This document shows positions 22,818-31,633 of a stretch of DNA of 64,000 nt, one piece after another (positions within the stretch are counted from its first letter, which is position 1; the number at the start of each line of letters is the position of its first letter). The stretch is from Gaiellasilicea sp963784895 (GTDB lineage Bacteria > Actinomycetota > Thermoleophilia > Gaiellales > Gaiellaceae), in assembly GCA_963784895.1 (NCBI GenBank), contig CAWATM010000017.1:186001-250000 (forward strand), written 5' to 3'. The position numbers and the translations under genes were made by a program. The notes below the pieces were generated by a model. That model was not told where the DNA came from. It saw nothing but the letters and a program-made list of their open reading frames with translations, and ran no database searches.

Positions 22818-22919
22818 CGATCCTCCATGCGTTCATTCCAGGACAGTTGCCCCCTGCAACACGACTCCCGGCCTGCTCCGGTTCTTCCGCGGGCGGCCGA
22901 ATTCGGAGTCGTGTCGGGG

Positions 22920-24090
22920 CTATCCGGGTCGAGCGCTGGGAGGAGCGGGGATGACGCCGTGCGGAAGCGTGCTCGGCAGGCGCACGCGCGCGAACCGGAA
23001 CGCCCAAGGCATCCACAGCAGGATGACCGCCAGTGCGAACAGGCGTGAGGACGAGCTCGATCCTGGTGAGCTGCTGAAGCCGAAGCCGTTCTTCGTCACC
23101 CCTTGACCGGAGTCCCCGAAGGGAACGACCGGCCGCGCCTCGGCTACGGGGTGCTTCTCCGCGGCCTTCGATTCCGGCGGAGGGCGTGCCTCCACCCTGC
23201 GGATGGTCACGCGTGGCGGTGCGCCTCTGGCGATCGCCGCCCGCACCTCCCGCAGACTGGGGAGATAGGTGAGGGTGGTGGCTCGCAGGCTCGCGACCGC
23301 GCGCACTTGCTTGCAGAGATCTGAGAGCGGCACGCGCACCACGGGGCGGGCACAGGTCTGCGGCCGGATCAGCAGCAGACGGGCGGCCGGGTTTGTCCGA
23401 GCCTTCGCCGGCGCCATCGCCTCGGTCTCAGCTGCGGCTTCGGGGAGCAAGCGCGATCGGCGCCGGTGTAGCCCGGAGGCGGAAGCTCACGATCGTCGCC
23501 GCCTCGATCGCGGCCTCGATTTTCGCGGCTTCGGTCTTTGCAGCCTCCGTGACCGGGGCGGTCGCCGACGGTGCGGACGGGGCGCCTTGAATCAGGACGA
23601 TGTCAACGTTCGGAGGCGCACCCGAGGGGGATGTCGCGGCAGGCGGAGGCGCCGCGGTCGTTGGCGCTGGAGCGGACGCCGGTGCAGGGGCAGATGTCGG
23701 TGCCGGTGCCTCGAGCTTGACGACGTCCTTCAGGGCGGGCGTAGGCTCGGTCTCCGCGGGCGTGGCTTCGGCGGGTGCACCGCTGGTGTCGGCTGCGTCA
23801 GTCGTCGGCGCCGCCTCGGCGGGCTCATCGCCGCTGGCGGGGGCCGCGGGCGGAGTCGAGCTTGGCTCGGCGGCGGGTTCCTCGGACGCCGGCGTCGGTG
23901 CTTGCTCGGCAGGCGCGGTCGGGGCTGCGGTCGTTTCGTCCGGAGGTGCCGGAGCCGGCGTCGGCTCGCTGTTCATCGTCTCGGTGGCGGGCGCCGGTGC
24001 GGCTTCCTCCGCGTATGCAGGTTCCAGCGCGGCGAGCGCGACCGCGGCGGTCGCCAAGATGGCGACGCCGAAGCGCCCGACCCCTACCAA
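22920..24090 (-). CDS. exported Pro/Ala-rich protein with C-terminal membrane anchor, frameshifted
   Basis: The N-terminal signal peptide (VGRFGVAILATAAVALAALEPAYA) is followed by about 200 residues of low-complexity Pro/Ala/Thr/Glu sequence. Near 23440 the frame breaks. The next frame gives a globular part with two Cys (LIRPQTCARPVVRVPLSDLC), then a Ser/Gly-rich stretch, a membrane helix (RLFALAVILLWMPWAF) and a basic tail. This is the layout of a wall-spanning or sorting-type anchored surface protein. TTG at 24090 follows GGGGGAA closely; a TTG at 24111 is the alternative. Function unknown. Confidence 0.6.
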
Positions 24091-24192
24091 CCGATTCCCC
24101 CTTGCCGCCAACGGAGTCTCCTCTAGGTGACCGGAATGGCCACCACGTTCTTACCGCAGTTTCCTCGTCTGGGCAAGGGGGACTCTAGACAT

Positions 24193-24225
24193 ACGAAAGG
24201 CTCCGGCGTCGCCGGAGCCTTTCGT
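24193..24225. terminator. perfect 15-bp hairpin between two divergent genes
   Basis: ACGAAAGGCTCCGGC and its exact complement are separated by GTC. Both flanks read as CTTTCGT, so it could terminate from either side. It lies between divergent genes, where no terminator is needed for either. Confidence 0.5.
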
Positions 24226-24362
24226 TCCTTTGGATCTACGAGTGGAGGAACACAAACTCCGCTCGCGAGGGAAGTATCGGCAACTCGGCCGGATGACATG
24301 AATGCTCCCTCTCCACCCGGGTAGGTTTACTCGAAAACCTTCCTTTCGAACCGTAATCGTGC

Positions 24363-24368
24363 TACACC
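24363..24368 (+). promoter_or_regulatory. -10 box, probable leaderless promoter of the Calx-beta gene
   Basis: TACACC lies 8 bases before the GTG at 24377, supporting that start over the ATG at 24302. Confidence 0.35.
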
Positions 24369-24376
24369 GTGGCGAC

Positions 24377-26952
24377 GTGCTTGGGGGAGGCCTGAGATCG
24401 ACGCGCGGCAACGTCCGCTGGCTCGCTGCCGCGGCGCTCGCGTCCGCTTGCCTGCTTGTCGTCGCCGTCGGCCAGGCAAGCGCCGACCCAGACCAGAAGC
24501 TCTCGATCAGCGGCCCGGAGACCGTCAACGAAGGCGACCAAGTCGAGTACACCGTGAGCCTCACCGACGGCGCGGACGACGAGGCGACTGTCGACTTCAA
24601 CGCCACGCCGGGCTCAGGCACGAGTGGCTCCGACTTCTCGATCACGCCGGACACGCTCACCGTTCCCGAGGGCGGCGAGAAGAAGTTCACCGTCACGGCC
24701 AACGAGGACACGACGGACGAGGGGAACGAGCCCTTCACGGTCTCGCTATCGAACGAGCAGGGCGCGACCGTCCAGACCCGGTCGGTGACGACCACGATCA
24801 TCGACGACGACAACGCGCCGACGATCGTGATCAGCGGCCCATGCCCCGATCGCCGAGGAAGCAGTCACCGCGTCGTACACCGTCACGATGACCGGCACGT
24901 CGTCGTCCGACGATCACCGTCACCTACGCGACCGCCAACGGCTCGGCCACGGCGGGTCCGAACCAGGATTACGACGCCAAGAGCGGCGCGTTGACGTGGA
25001 CGGCCGGCGATCGGGTGCGAAGTCGTTTGAGGTTCCGATCCGCGAGGACGCGCTCGACGAGAACGACGAGAGCTTTTCGGTCAGCCTCTCCGGCGGCAGC
25101 GGGGCGAGCATCACGACTGGCGACCGTGACGACGACGATCACCGACGACGACGCCGAGGTCTCCGTCGGAACCGTCAGCGACATCACAGTCGTCGAGGGG
25201 AACAGTGCAACCGTCGACGCCGCCATTACCGTCACACTTTCCGCCGCGAGCGGAAAGAGGGTAACCGTCCCATACGCGACCGCGCCCCTCTCGGCGACCG
25301 AAGGGTCGGACTACGAGCAGAAGTCCGGAAACTACGTCTTCGAGCCTGGCGACACCAGCGAGACGGTGGTCTTCAAGGTCATGGGGGACGCACTCTTCGA
25401 GCAGGACGAAAAGTTCTCGGTGGTTCTCACCGACCCGGACAACGGGGCGCCTGGAGCCGACATGCGCGGCGAAGTCACGATCGACGACGACGACTCCTCG
25501 CCCGCACCTACGGTGTCGAGCCCGTCCGTTGCAGAGGGCAACTCGGGTCTGACCGACCTCGTCTTCGATGTGACGCTCGCGTGCCCACGGCCCGCGGTCA
25601 CGTTCAACTACCGGACGTTGGCGGGCACTGCGACGGCGTCCGACTTCACTGAAGTCGGTGGGTTGCAGCTCAACTTCCCGGCTTGCGGCGCAGGTCCGGC
25701 GACGAGCCTGAAGCCCGTGATCAAGATCAAGGCCGACACGCGGGATGAGCTCGACGAGTCGTTCGAGCTCGAGCTGTTCAATCCGACCACCGGCGCCTCG
25801 GTCAGGAAGGCGACGGGCACGATCCTCAACGACGACAACAACTCGAAGCTTTCGGTCAGCGATGCGACTGCGGACGAGCCGGGAACGATGACGTTCACGG
25901 TCACCCTGTCGTCGGTGAGTGATCGCACGGTCGGCGTCAACTGGGCCACTGCCGACGGCACCGCGACGGCCGGCGTCGACTACACGGCAGGCAGCGGGGG
26001 TCTCAGCTTCGCCCCCGGCGAAACCTCGAAGACGATCGACGTCGCCGTCCTCGGCGATCAGACGACCGAGGAGAACGAGACACTCAAGGTCAATCTTTCC
26101 GGCCCGACGGGTGTGCCGGAGGCGAACCTCGTCGATCCGCAGGGGGACGGGACGATCGTCGACAAGAACGCGCCACCGTCACTTTCGATCAACGACGTGC
26201 TCGTCCGCGAGGGCGAGGGCGCCAACTTCACGGTCACGCTCGCGGGGACGACCTTGCGGGAGGTCACCGTCCGGTTCAGCACGGGCGACGGGAGCGCAAC
26301 GGCGGGCGCTGACTACACCGCCCGCGTCGGCACGCTGACGTTTGCGCCCGGTGAGAAGTCGAAGGCGGTCTCGGTGACCGTGCTCGACGACACCACGGCC
26401 GAGCCCACGGAGAACTTTCTCGTCACTCTCGGCGACGCCGCGAACGGCTCGATCACGAAGAGCCGCGGCGTCGCCTCGATCGAGGCGAGCGACCAGGCGA
26501 CGGTGCAGGGGCCGACTCCACCCACGACTCCGCCTGCCACGACGCCGAAGCCGCAGCTCGTCCCGCGGATGATCCTCGGCCCCCGCACGGTCTCGGTCGG
26601 CCTGAACGGGCTGGCCAGGATGCTCGTCACCTGCCAGAAGCTCTCGCCGATCGCCTGCGCGGGCACCGTCGAGCTCCAGCGCCAGGCGAAGCCGCTGCTG
26701 AGGCTCGGCACGAAGGCCTTCACGGTCAAGAAGGGCGCGAAGGGCTACGCCTCGATCAAGCTCACCGCGCGCGGGCTCGCGATCCTGCGCAAGAACGGGA
26801 CGCTGCGGGCGAAGGTGATCGTCCTCGTCAAGACGAGCACCAAGACGATGAAGGTGTCGCCGGGGATCATCACGCTCAAAGGCACGAAGGCGTTTCTGAA
26901 AGCGAAGCCGAAGGTCACGCCGAAGCCGACGCAGGTCGTCGTCGACCCGTAG
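24377..26952 (+). CDS. exported Calx-beta repeat protein (six repeats), frameshifted near the start
   Basis: Signal peptide (GNVRWLAAAALASACLLVVA) then six Calx-beta repeats at about 24.49-24.82, 24.83-25.14, 25.15-25.49, 25.50-25.84, 25.85-26.17 and 26.18-26.49 kb. Each shows the family pattern: V.EG, YTV, ATA.GSATAG.DY, F.PGE.SK, and an end such as TTIIDDDN or GTILNDDN whose acidic residues bind calcium. A Thr/Pro linker (PPTTPPATTPKP) and a Lys-rich C-terminal domain follow. Repeat two is split by several frame changes between 24835 and 25135, which keep the repeat pattern if joined, so sequence errors are likely. Probably a calcium-dependent surface or adhesion protein of about 858 residues. 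Confidence 0.8.
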
Positions 26953-26972
26953 AAGCCCCGCCGCGCCGCCGC

Positions 26973-26978
26973 TACAAT
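26973..26978 (+). promoter_or_regulatory. -10 box of tRNA-Asn
   Basis: TACAAT, 11 bases before the tRNA. No convincing -35 box. Confidence 0.35.
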
Positions 26979-26989
26979 TCCGCGGTCGT

Positions 26990-27517
<528 letters not shown>

Positions 27518-27545
27518 AGCCCAGTCAGTGCCGAGCTTGGACGAA

Positions 27546-27571
27546 GAAGCGGGCCCTTGCGAGCCCGCTTC
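27546..27571 (-). terminator. terminator of the 27605-28100 gene
   Basis: GAAGCGGGC/GCCCGCTTC, a 9-bp perfect stem, followed on the minus strand by TTCGTCC, 33 bases after the stop codon. The interval 27396-27604 otherwise holds only the tRNA-end repeat. Confidence 0.65.
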
Positions 27572-27604
27572 ACGCCGCCGCCGGGTTGACCGAGAAGCCT
27601 GCGG

Positions 27605-28100
27605 TCAGTCCCTGTCCGTCCAGACCCGCTCGGTCTGCTCGTCGTCAGCCTGCTCGTCGTCAGCCTGCGCGTCAGCCTTGGCGCGGGCGCTTTCGGTCTC
27701 GAGTGCGCTGCGCGTGATCACCGGTCCGCCGTCGGGGCCTCCGAGCGACTCGCCGGGCCGGACGAAGATGTCGTCCAGATACGGATCGTCGTCCGCTTGC
27801 GCGACGGTGGCGTCCGCCGCTTCCTGGGTCAGCATCCCGTGCGAGAGATACGGGATGACCTCGACGTCCTGCTCGTCGATGAACTGCTCGCCCTCGAGCG
27901 GGATCCCCGCCGACAGCGGGATGCCCGACTCGAGATCGACCATGCCCGACCAGCCGCCGGCCGTCACATACTCGAAGCCGTCGGTGCCCGGGTCGATCAT
28001 CGCCGCGCCGACCGAGGCGCGGCCCGCGAACATCACGGATGTGAGCGCGAGCCCGAGCGCGATCCGGCGGAACCACCGGTTCCTTCTGCGATACGACATG
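27605..28100 (-). CDS. exported acidic protein of unknown function
   Basis: 164 residues, not recognised. ATG at 28100 follows AGAGGAGGAG at a good distance. The Arg-rich start (MSYRRRNRWFRRIALGLALTSVMFAG) looks like a signal peptide. The mature part has DGFEYVTAGGWSGMVDLESG and a segment PLSAGIPLEGEQF, then an acidic tail with a repeated QADDEQADDEQ. The tail repeat comes from the 9-base CTGCTCGTCGTCAGC-type tandem at about 27638-27667. It lies downstream of, and probably apart from, the lysyl-oxidase-like gene on the same strand. Confidence 0.6.
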
Positions 28101-28177
28101 CTGCTCCTCCTCTTGCTAACCCCTGCCTGAGTCAGCAAGACGGAGGGGCGTGGAGCTTTCTTCCACCCGGGAGTTCG

Positions 28178-28996
28178 TTACGGGCAGGCTGTCGTGCCCG
28201 GGCAGCGCGCGACGACGTCGATTCGAGGCGGGAGCTCCCGGCCTCCTGGCCAGCTGAGGTCGAAGGCCATCGACGCTGCATTGTCCGAGTAGTCGCTCTC
28301 ACGGATGTCCCGGTTCACGTTGACGCGGTGCACCAGCACGTAACGGCCGGCGGCGAGCGACGTGATCTCGAGCTCCTGTCCCTCGAGATGCGGCTGATAG
28401 TTGTCGCCCCAGCCGACGGAGATCCCTTCCTGGATCCTCAGGAGGCGGCGAGCTCCCTTGCCGCAGCGCTCGGAGTATTGCGGAGAGGGCGCCCGGCCGG
28501 GCAGTGCCCGCTCGACTCGGTATCGGTCGCCGAGGCAGAACCCTGTCTTTCGATCGCGCACGAGCCGCCTTCCCTTCGCGGAACGCAGCTCGTAGCGCAT
28601 GAATCCGAGCACGTGCCAGTGCGAATGATCCGGCGAGCGGACGTATCGGAGCGCCGACCGGAGGGGAACCGACCGGGTCGTGCCGTCGCTGCGTTCGATC
28701 TGCTGTCGGAGGGACATCATCGCGCCGACATCCGGCCGACTGCCTTGCACGACAAGCGGCCCGTGACCGAGATTCGCAGCGGCCGACTCGAAGCCCAGAA
28801 AGAATCGCGGCTTCGCCGACGTCTCGTCGGTGCGCCCACTCAGGTCGTCCGGCGTCGCCTGCGCCAGGTTCGGGAGCAGGTCGTCGACCTCGTCCCGGTT
28901 TGCCGCGAGGCTCCAGGCGGCGACAGAGCCCACCGCGAGCAGCAGGAGGACGGCGCCCGCCAGCACTGCGAGCCGACGTGGGCGCTCGACTCTCAC
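28178..28996 (-). CDS. lysyl oxidase-like copper protein, membrane-anchored
   Basis: 272 residues. One N-terminal membrane segment (LAVLAGAVLLLLAVGSVAAW). The lysyl oxidase family copper site is recognisable: DHSHWHVLGFMRYEL gives the His-X-X-His cluster, followed by KTGFCLGD, then GISVGWGDNYQPHLEGQELEIT and RYVLVHRVN, all typical of the family. Lysyl oxidases oxidise lysine side chains to aldehydes, crosslinking extracellular protein; the bacterial substrates are unknown. The GTG at 28996 is chosen because GAAGAGGAG lies before it; the open frame extends further without such a signal. It could modify the surface proteins encoded nearby (inference). Confidence 0.75.
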   Translation of the reverse strand: MRVERPRRLAVLAGAVLLLLAVGSVAAWSLAANRDEVDDLLPNLAQATPDDLSGRTDETSAKPRFFLGFESAAANLGHGPLVVQGSRPDVGAMMSLRQQIERSDGTTRSVPLRSALRYVRSPDHSHWHVLGFMRYELRSAKGRRLVRDRKTGFCLGDRYRVERALPGRAPSPQYSERCGKGARRLLRIQEGISVGWGDNYQPHLEGQELEITSLAAGRYVLVHRVNVNRDIRESDYSDNAASMAFDLSWPGGRELPPRIDVVARCPGTTACP

Positions 28997-29076
28997 GGCG
29001 ACATGGTGCCATCTCCTCTTCGGGATTTGTAAAGAAACGAAGGAGGCTGCAGGCCGACGGCAAAGGAGGTCGACCC

Positions 29077-30165
29077 ATGCGCTTCCGTCTCGCCCTCGTC
29101 GCCGCAGTCGCGGTCGCCTCGGTCGCAGCCTCGCCTGCGCCTGCGGCGGGCGCCCCGGATCCCGAGATTGCGGCGCTGCAGGTTTCGCTGCGCTCGAAGG
29201 GGATGTACTTCGGGAAGATCGACGGGCTCGCCGGACCGATGACCGCGAAGGGCCTGCGGGCGTTCCAGCGCGCCGCGGGGCTGCCGGTGACGGGGGAGCT
29301 GGGGCCTCGAACACGGGCACAGCTCGGCGCGCTCGGCCGGCCGCTCGTCGCCCGGCGGGTGCTCGTTCAGGGAACGTACGGCTGGGACGTCTCGTCACTG
29401 CAGTTCCTGCTCGCGCGAGCGGGTCACCTGCGCTTGCTCGACGTCGACGGCCACTTCGGTGCCTCCACCAAGGCCGGCCTGCTCCGCTTCCAGCGCACCC
29501 GCGGACTGGCGCGGGACGGGATCGCCGGCCCGGCGACCTTGACCGCCTTCGGTCACGGCCGGCGCACAACCGTGCTGACGAGGGCGACGACCTCGACCAC
29601 GATCAGCTACGTCGTGCGGCCGGGCGACACGCTCACCGAGATCGCCGCCAAGCACAAGACCACCGTCCGCGCGCTCGCCGCGGCGAACGACATCGAGTCG
29701 GTGAACCTCGTCGTCGAGGGCGCAAAGCTGCGCCTTCCCGCCGCGGTGGCATCGGCTCCCGCGCTCGAGCTCAGCCGCTCGACCGTGCGCGCGCACATCG
29801 ACAAGTGGGCGGCGCACTACGGCATCTCAGTCAACCTCGCCCGCGCGCTCGCGTGGCAGGAGTCCGGCTTCCAGACGAACGTGACCTCGTCGACCGGCGC
29901 CTGGGGGCCGATGCAGATCATGCCGGACACCTGGACCTTCGTCGAGACGGTGCTGCTCGGGCGGACGGTGCCAAGGACGGGCGAGGGCGGCGTCCGGGTC
30001 GGGATGACCCTGCTCAGCCACCTGCTGAAGCGCTTCGGCGGCGACCAGCGGCTCGCGCTCGCCGCCTGGTACCAGGGCGAACGCGCCGTGCGCGAGCACG
30101 GGCTCTACCCCGAGACCGTCACCTTCGTCAAGAACGTGCTCGCGCTCACCGGCCGGCCGCTCTAG
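29077..30165 (+). CDS. peptidoglycan-binding, LysM and lytic transglycosylase protein
   Basis: 362 residues, exported by MRFRLALVAAVAVASVAASPA. Domains in order: two PG_binding_1 repeats (about 30-75 and 100-150, the latter VDGHFGASTKAGLLRFQRTRGLARDG), a LysM domain (YVVRPGDTLTEIAAKHKTTV...ANDIESVNLVVEGAKLRLP, about 182-227) and a lysozyme-like SLT domain with the catalytic Glu in ALAWQESGFQ near residue 265 and GAWGPMQIMP. It binds and cuts the glycan strands of the cell wall. AAAGGAGG precedes the ATG by 8 bases. It stands alone, divergent from the lysyl-oxidase-like gene. Confidence 0.9.
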   Translation: MRFRLALVAAVAVASVAASPAPAAGAPDPEIAALQVSLRSKGMYFGKIDGLAGPMTAKGLRAFQRAAGLPVTGELGPRTRAQLGALGRPLVARRVLVQGTYGWDVSSLQFLLARAGHLRLLDVDGHFGASTKAGLLRFQRTRGLARDGIAGPATLTAFGHGRRTTVLTRATTSTTISYVVRPGDTLTEIAAKHKTTVRALAAANDIESVNLVVEGAKLRLPAAVASAPALELSRSTVRAHIDKWAAHYGISVNLARALAWQESGFQTNVTSSTGAWGPMQIMPDTWTFVETVLLGRTVPRTGEGGVRVGMTLLSHLLKRFGGDQRLALAAWYQGERAVREHGLYPETVTFVKNVLALTGRPL

Positions 30166-30174
30166 CCAGGGCAT

Positions 30175-30305
30175 CTAGGCTCGTCGCGCCGCCTCGTCGA
30201 GGTCAGCGACCAGAGCGTCGACCATGACTCCGACCCTGGCAGGCCGGCCTCCTCCGGCAGTTCCAGCGTCTCGGGAATCGCCGTGATCACCGTCAGCCCG
30301 TGTCG
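30175..30305 (-). pseudogene. possible remnant of a gene end
   Basis: Two short coding-like segments in neighbouring frames read HGLTVITAIPETLELPEEAGLP and, after a one-base shift, RVGVMVDALVADLDEAARRA before TAG. Composition and codon use look coding, but there is no start and no upstream continuation. It may be the C-terminal relic of a gene displaced by the following operon, whose -35 box abuts it. Family not recognised. Confidence 0.25.
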
Positions 30306-30306
30306 C

Positions 30307-30335
30307 TTGACATGTCACGGAGAAATCGGTGTGAT
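30307..30335 (+). promoter_or_regulatory. promoter and palindromic site of the molybdenum hydroxylase operon
   Basis: TTGACA (30307-30312), 17-base spacer, TGTGAT (30330-30335), then the GTG start 7 bases later, a leaderless arrangement. The -35 box is part of TGACATGTCA, a perfect 10-base palindrome; with its 3' flank it gives TGACATGTCACGG, which recurs with one change at 41939. Confidence 0.55.
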
Positions 30336-30341
30336 CCCTCC

Positions 30342-31157
30342 GTGCTTCTCCGCGAGGTCGAATATGCGCGTCCGTCTTCGGTGGCAGAGGCGATTCAGCT
30401 GCTCGGCGCGCACGAGGGAGCACGTGCCCTCGCCGGCGGTCAGACGCTCGTGAACGTGATGAAGGCACGCGCCGCCTCTCCGGACGTGCTCGTCGACCTG
30501 AACCGGCTGGACGAGCTGCGCGCGATCACGGTCAGCGGGGAGACGCTCCAGCTCGGGGCGATGGCGACCTACACGCAGATCATGGGCTCGTCAGAGGTCG
30601 ACGTGTCACGGCCGATTCTCGCCGAGGTGGCGGCTCAGATCGCCGACGTGCAAGTGCGGAACCGAGGCACGATCGGCGGCAACGTCTGCTCGAACGACCC
30701 GACCAACCACCTGCCGCCGCTGCTCGTCGCGCTCGGCGCCTCGATGACGATCGCCGGCACGGGCGGCGAGCGAACCGTCCCCGCGAACGAGTTCTTCCTC
30801 GGCGTCTACATGACCGCCGTCGGTGAGGGCGAGCTGCTGCTCTCGATCTCGGTGCCCGCGGCAGCGAACGCGGCCGATGGCTTCTCCTCGATTACTATCG
30901 GCCGCGATGGAACGTGCCTGGCGAATGCCGCCGCCAGCCTGGCCGGCGACTCGGTGCAGATCGCGATCGGCTGTGTCGACGCTGTTCCCGTCCTGCTGAC
31001 CCCCACGAGCAGCGACGGGGACAGCGTCCGCCAGGCACTCGAGGACGCAGCGCTCGAGCCGCCGTCCGACGTTCATGCCTCCGCCGAGTACCGCCGCCAT
31101 CTCGCCGGTGTCTGTGCCGTGCGAGCCGTGGCTCAGGCGCAGGAGCGGGGGTGGTGA
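30342..31157 (+). CDS. molybdenum hydroxylase FAD-binding subunit (CoxM/XdhB-like)
   Basis: 271 residues. The medium subunit passes electrons from the iron-sulfur subunit to FAD and on to an acceptor. The FAD-binding motifs are AGGQTLVNVMKAR (about residue 30) and RNRGTIGGNVCSNDP (about 105-120), both standard for the family. It begins the operon. The start GTG at 30342 places VEYARPSSVAEAIQLL in the usual position and lies 7 bases after the -10 box. The next gene follows after 2 bases. Confidence 0.9.
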   Translation: MLLREVEYARPSSVAEAIQLLGAHEGARALAGGQTLVNVMKARAASPDVLVDLNRLDELRAITVSGETLQLGAMATYTQIMGSSEVDVSRPILAEVAAQIADVQVRNRGTIGGNVCSNDPTNHLPPLLVALGASMTIAGTGGERTVPANEFFLGVYMTAVGEGELLLSISVPAAANAADGFSSITIGRDGTCLANAAASLAGDSVQIAIGCVDAVPVLLTPTSSDGDSVRQALEDAALEPPSDVHASAEYRRHLAGVCAVRAVAQAQERGW

Positions 31158-31159
31158 GG

Positions 31160-31633
31160 ATGGAGCCCTCGCGCAGCCTCACGGTCTCGGTCGACGTCAA
31201 CGGCGACGTCTACGAGCGCGACGTCGACGCGCGCCGGCTGCTCGTCCACTTCCTCCGCGACGACCTCGAGCTGACGGGGACGCACGTCGGCTGCGACACC
31301 GGCAACTGCGGCGCCTGCACCGTCCACCTCGACGGCCTGGCGGTCAAGAGCTGCATGCTCCTCGCCGTGCAGGCCGACGGCGCCAAGGTGCGGACGATCG
31401 AGGGGCTCGCGCCCTCGGACGGCGAGCTGAGCGCGCTGCAGCAGTCGTTCTCCTCCCATCACGCGCTCCAGTGCGGCTACTGCACGCCGGGGATGTTGAT
31501 GAGCGCGTCGGCGCTGCTCGAGCAGAACCCGAAGCCGACCGAGGACGAGGCGCGGACGGCGATTCAGGGCAACATCTGCCGGTGCACCGGCTACGTGAAC
31601 ATCGTCGAGGCGATCGTGAGCGCGAACTCGTGA
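31160..31633 (+). CDS. molybdenum hydroxylase [2Fe-2S] subunit (CoxS/XdhA-like)
   Basis: 157 residues, carries two [2Fe-2S] clusters that move electrons from the molybdenum site to FAD. The first cluster has Cys45, Cys50, Cys53 and Cys65 (GCDTGNCGAC...SC); the second Cys105, Cys108, Cys140 and Cys142 (CGYCTPGM...NICRCTGY). Length and spacing are normal for the family. It overlaps the large-subunit start by 4 bases (GTGA), so the three subunits are translationally coupled. Confidence 0.93.
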   Translation: MEPSRSLTVSVDVNGDVYERDVDARRLLVHFLRDDLELTGTHVGCDTGNCGACTVHLDGLAVKSCMLLAVQADGAKVRTIEGLAPSDGELSALQQSFSSHHALQCGYCTPGMLMSASALLEQNPKPTEDEARTAIQGNICRCTGYVNIVEAIVSANS

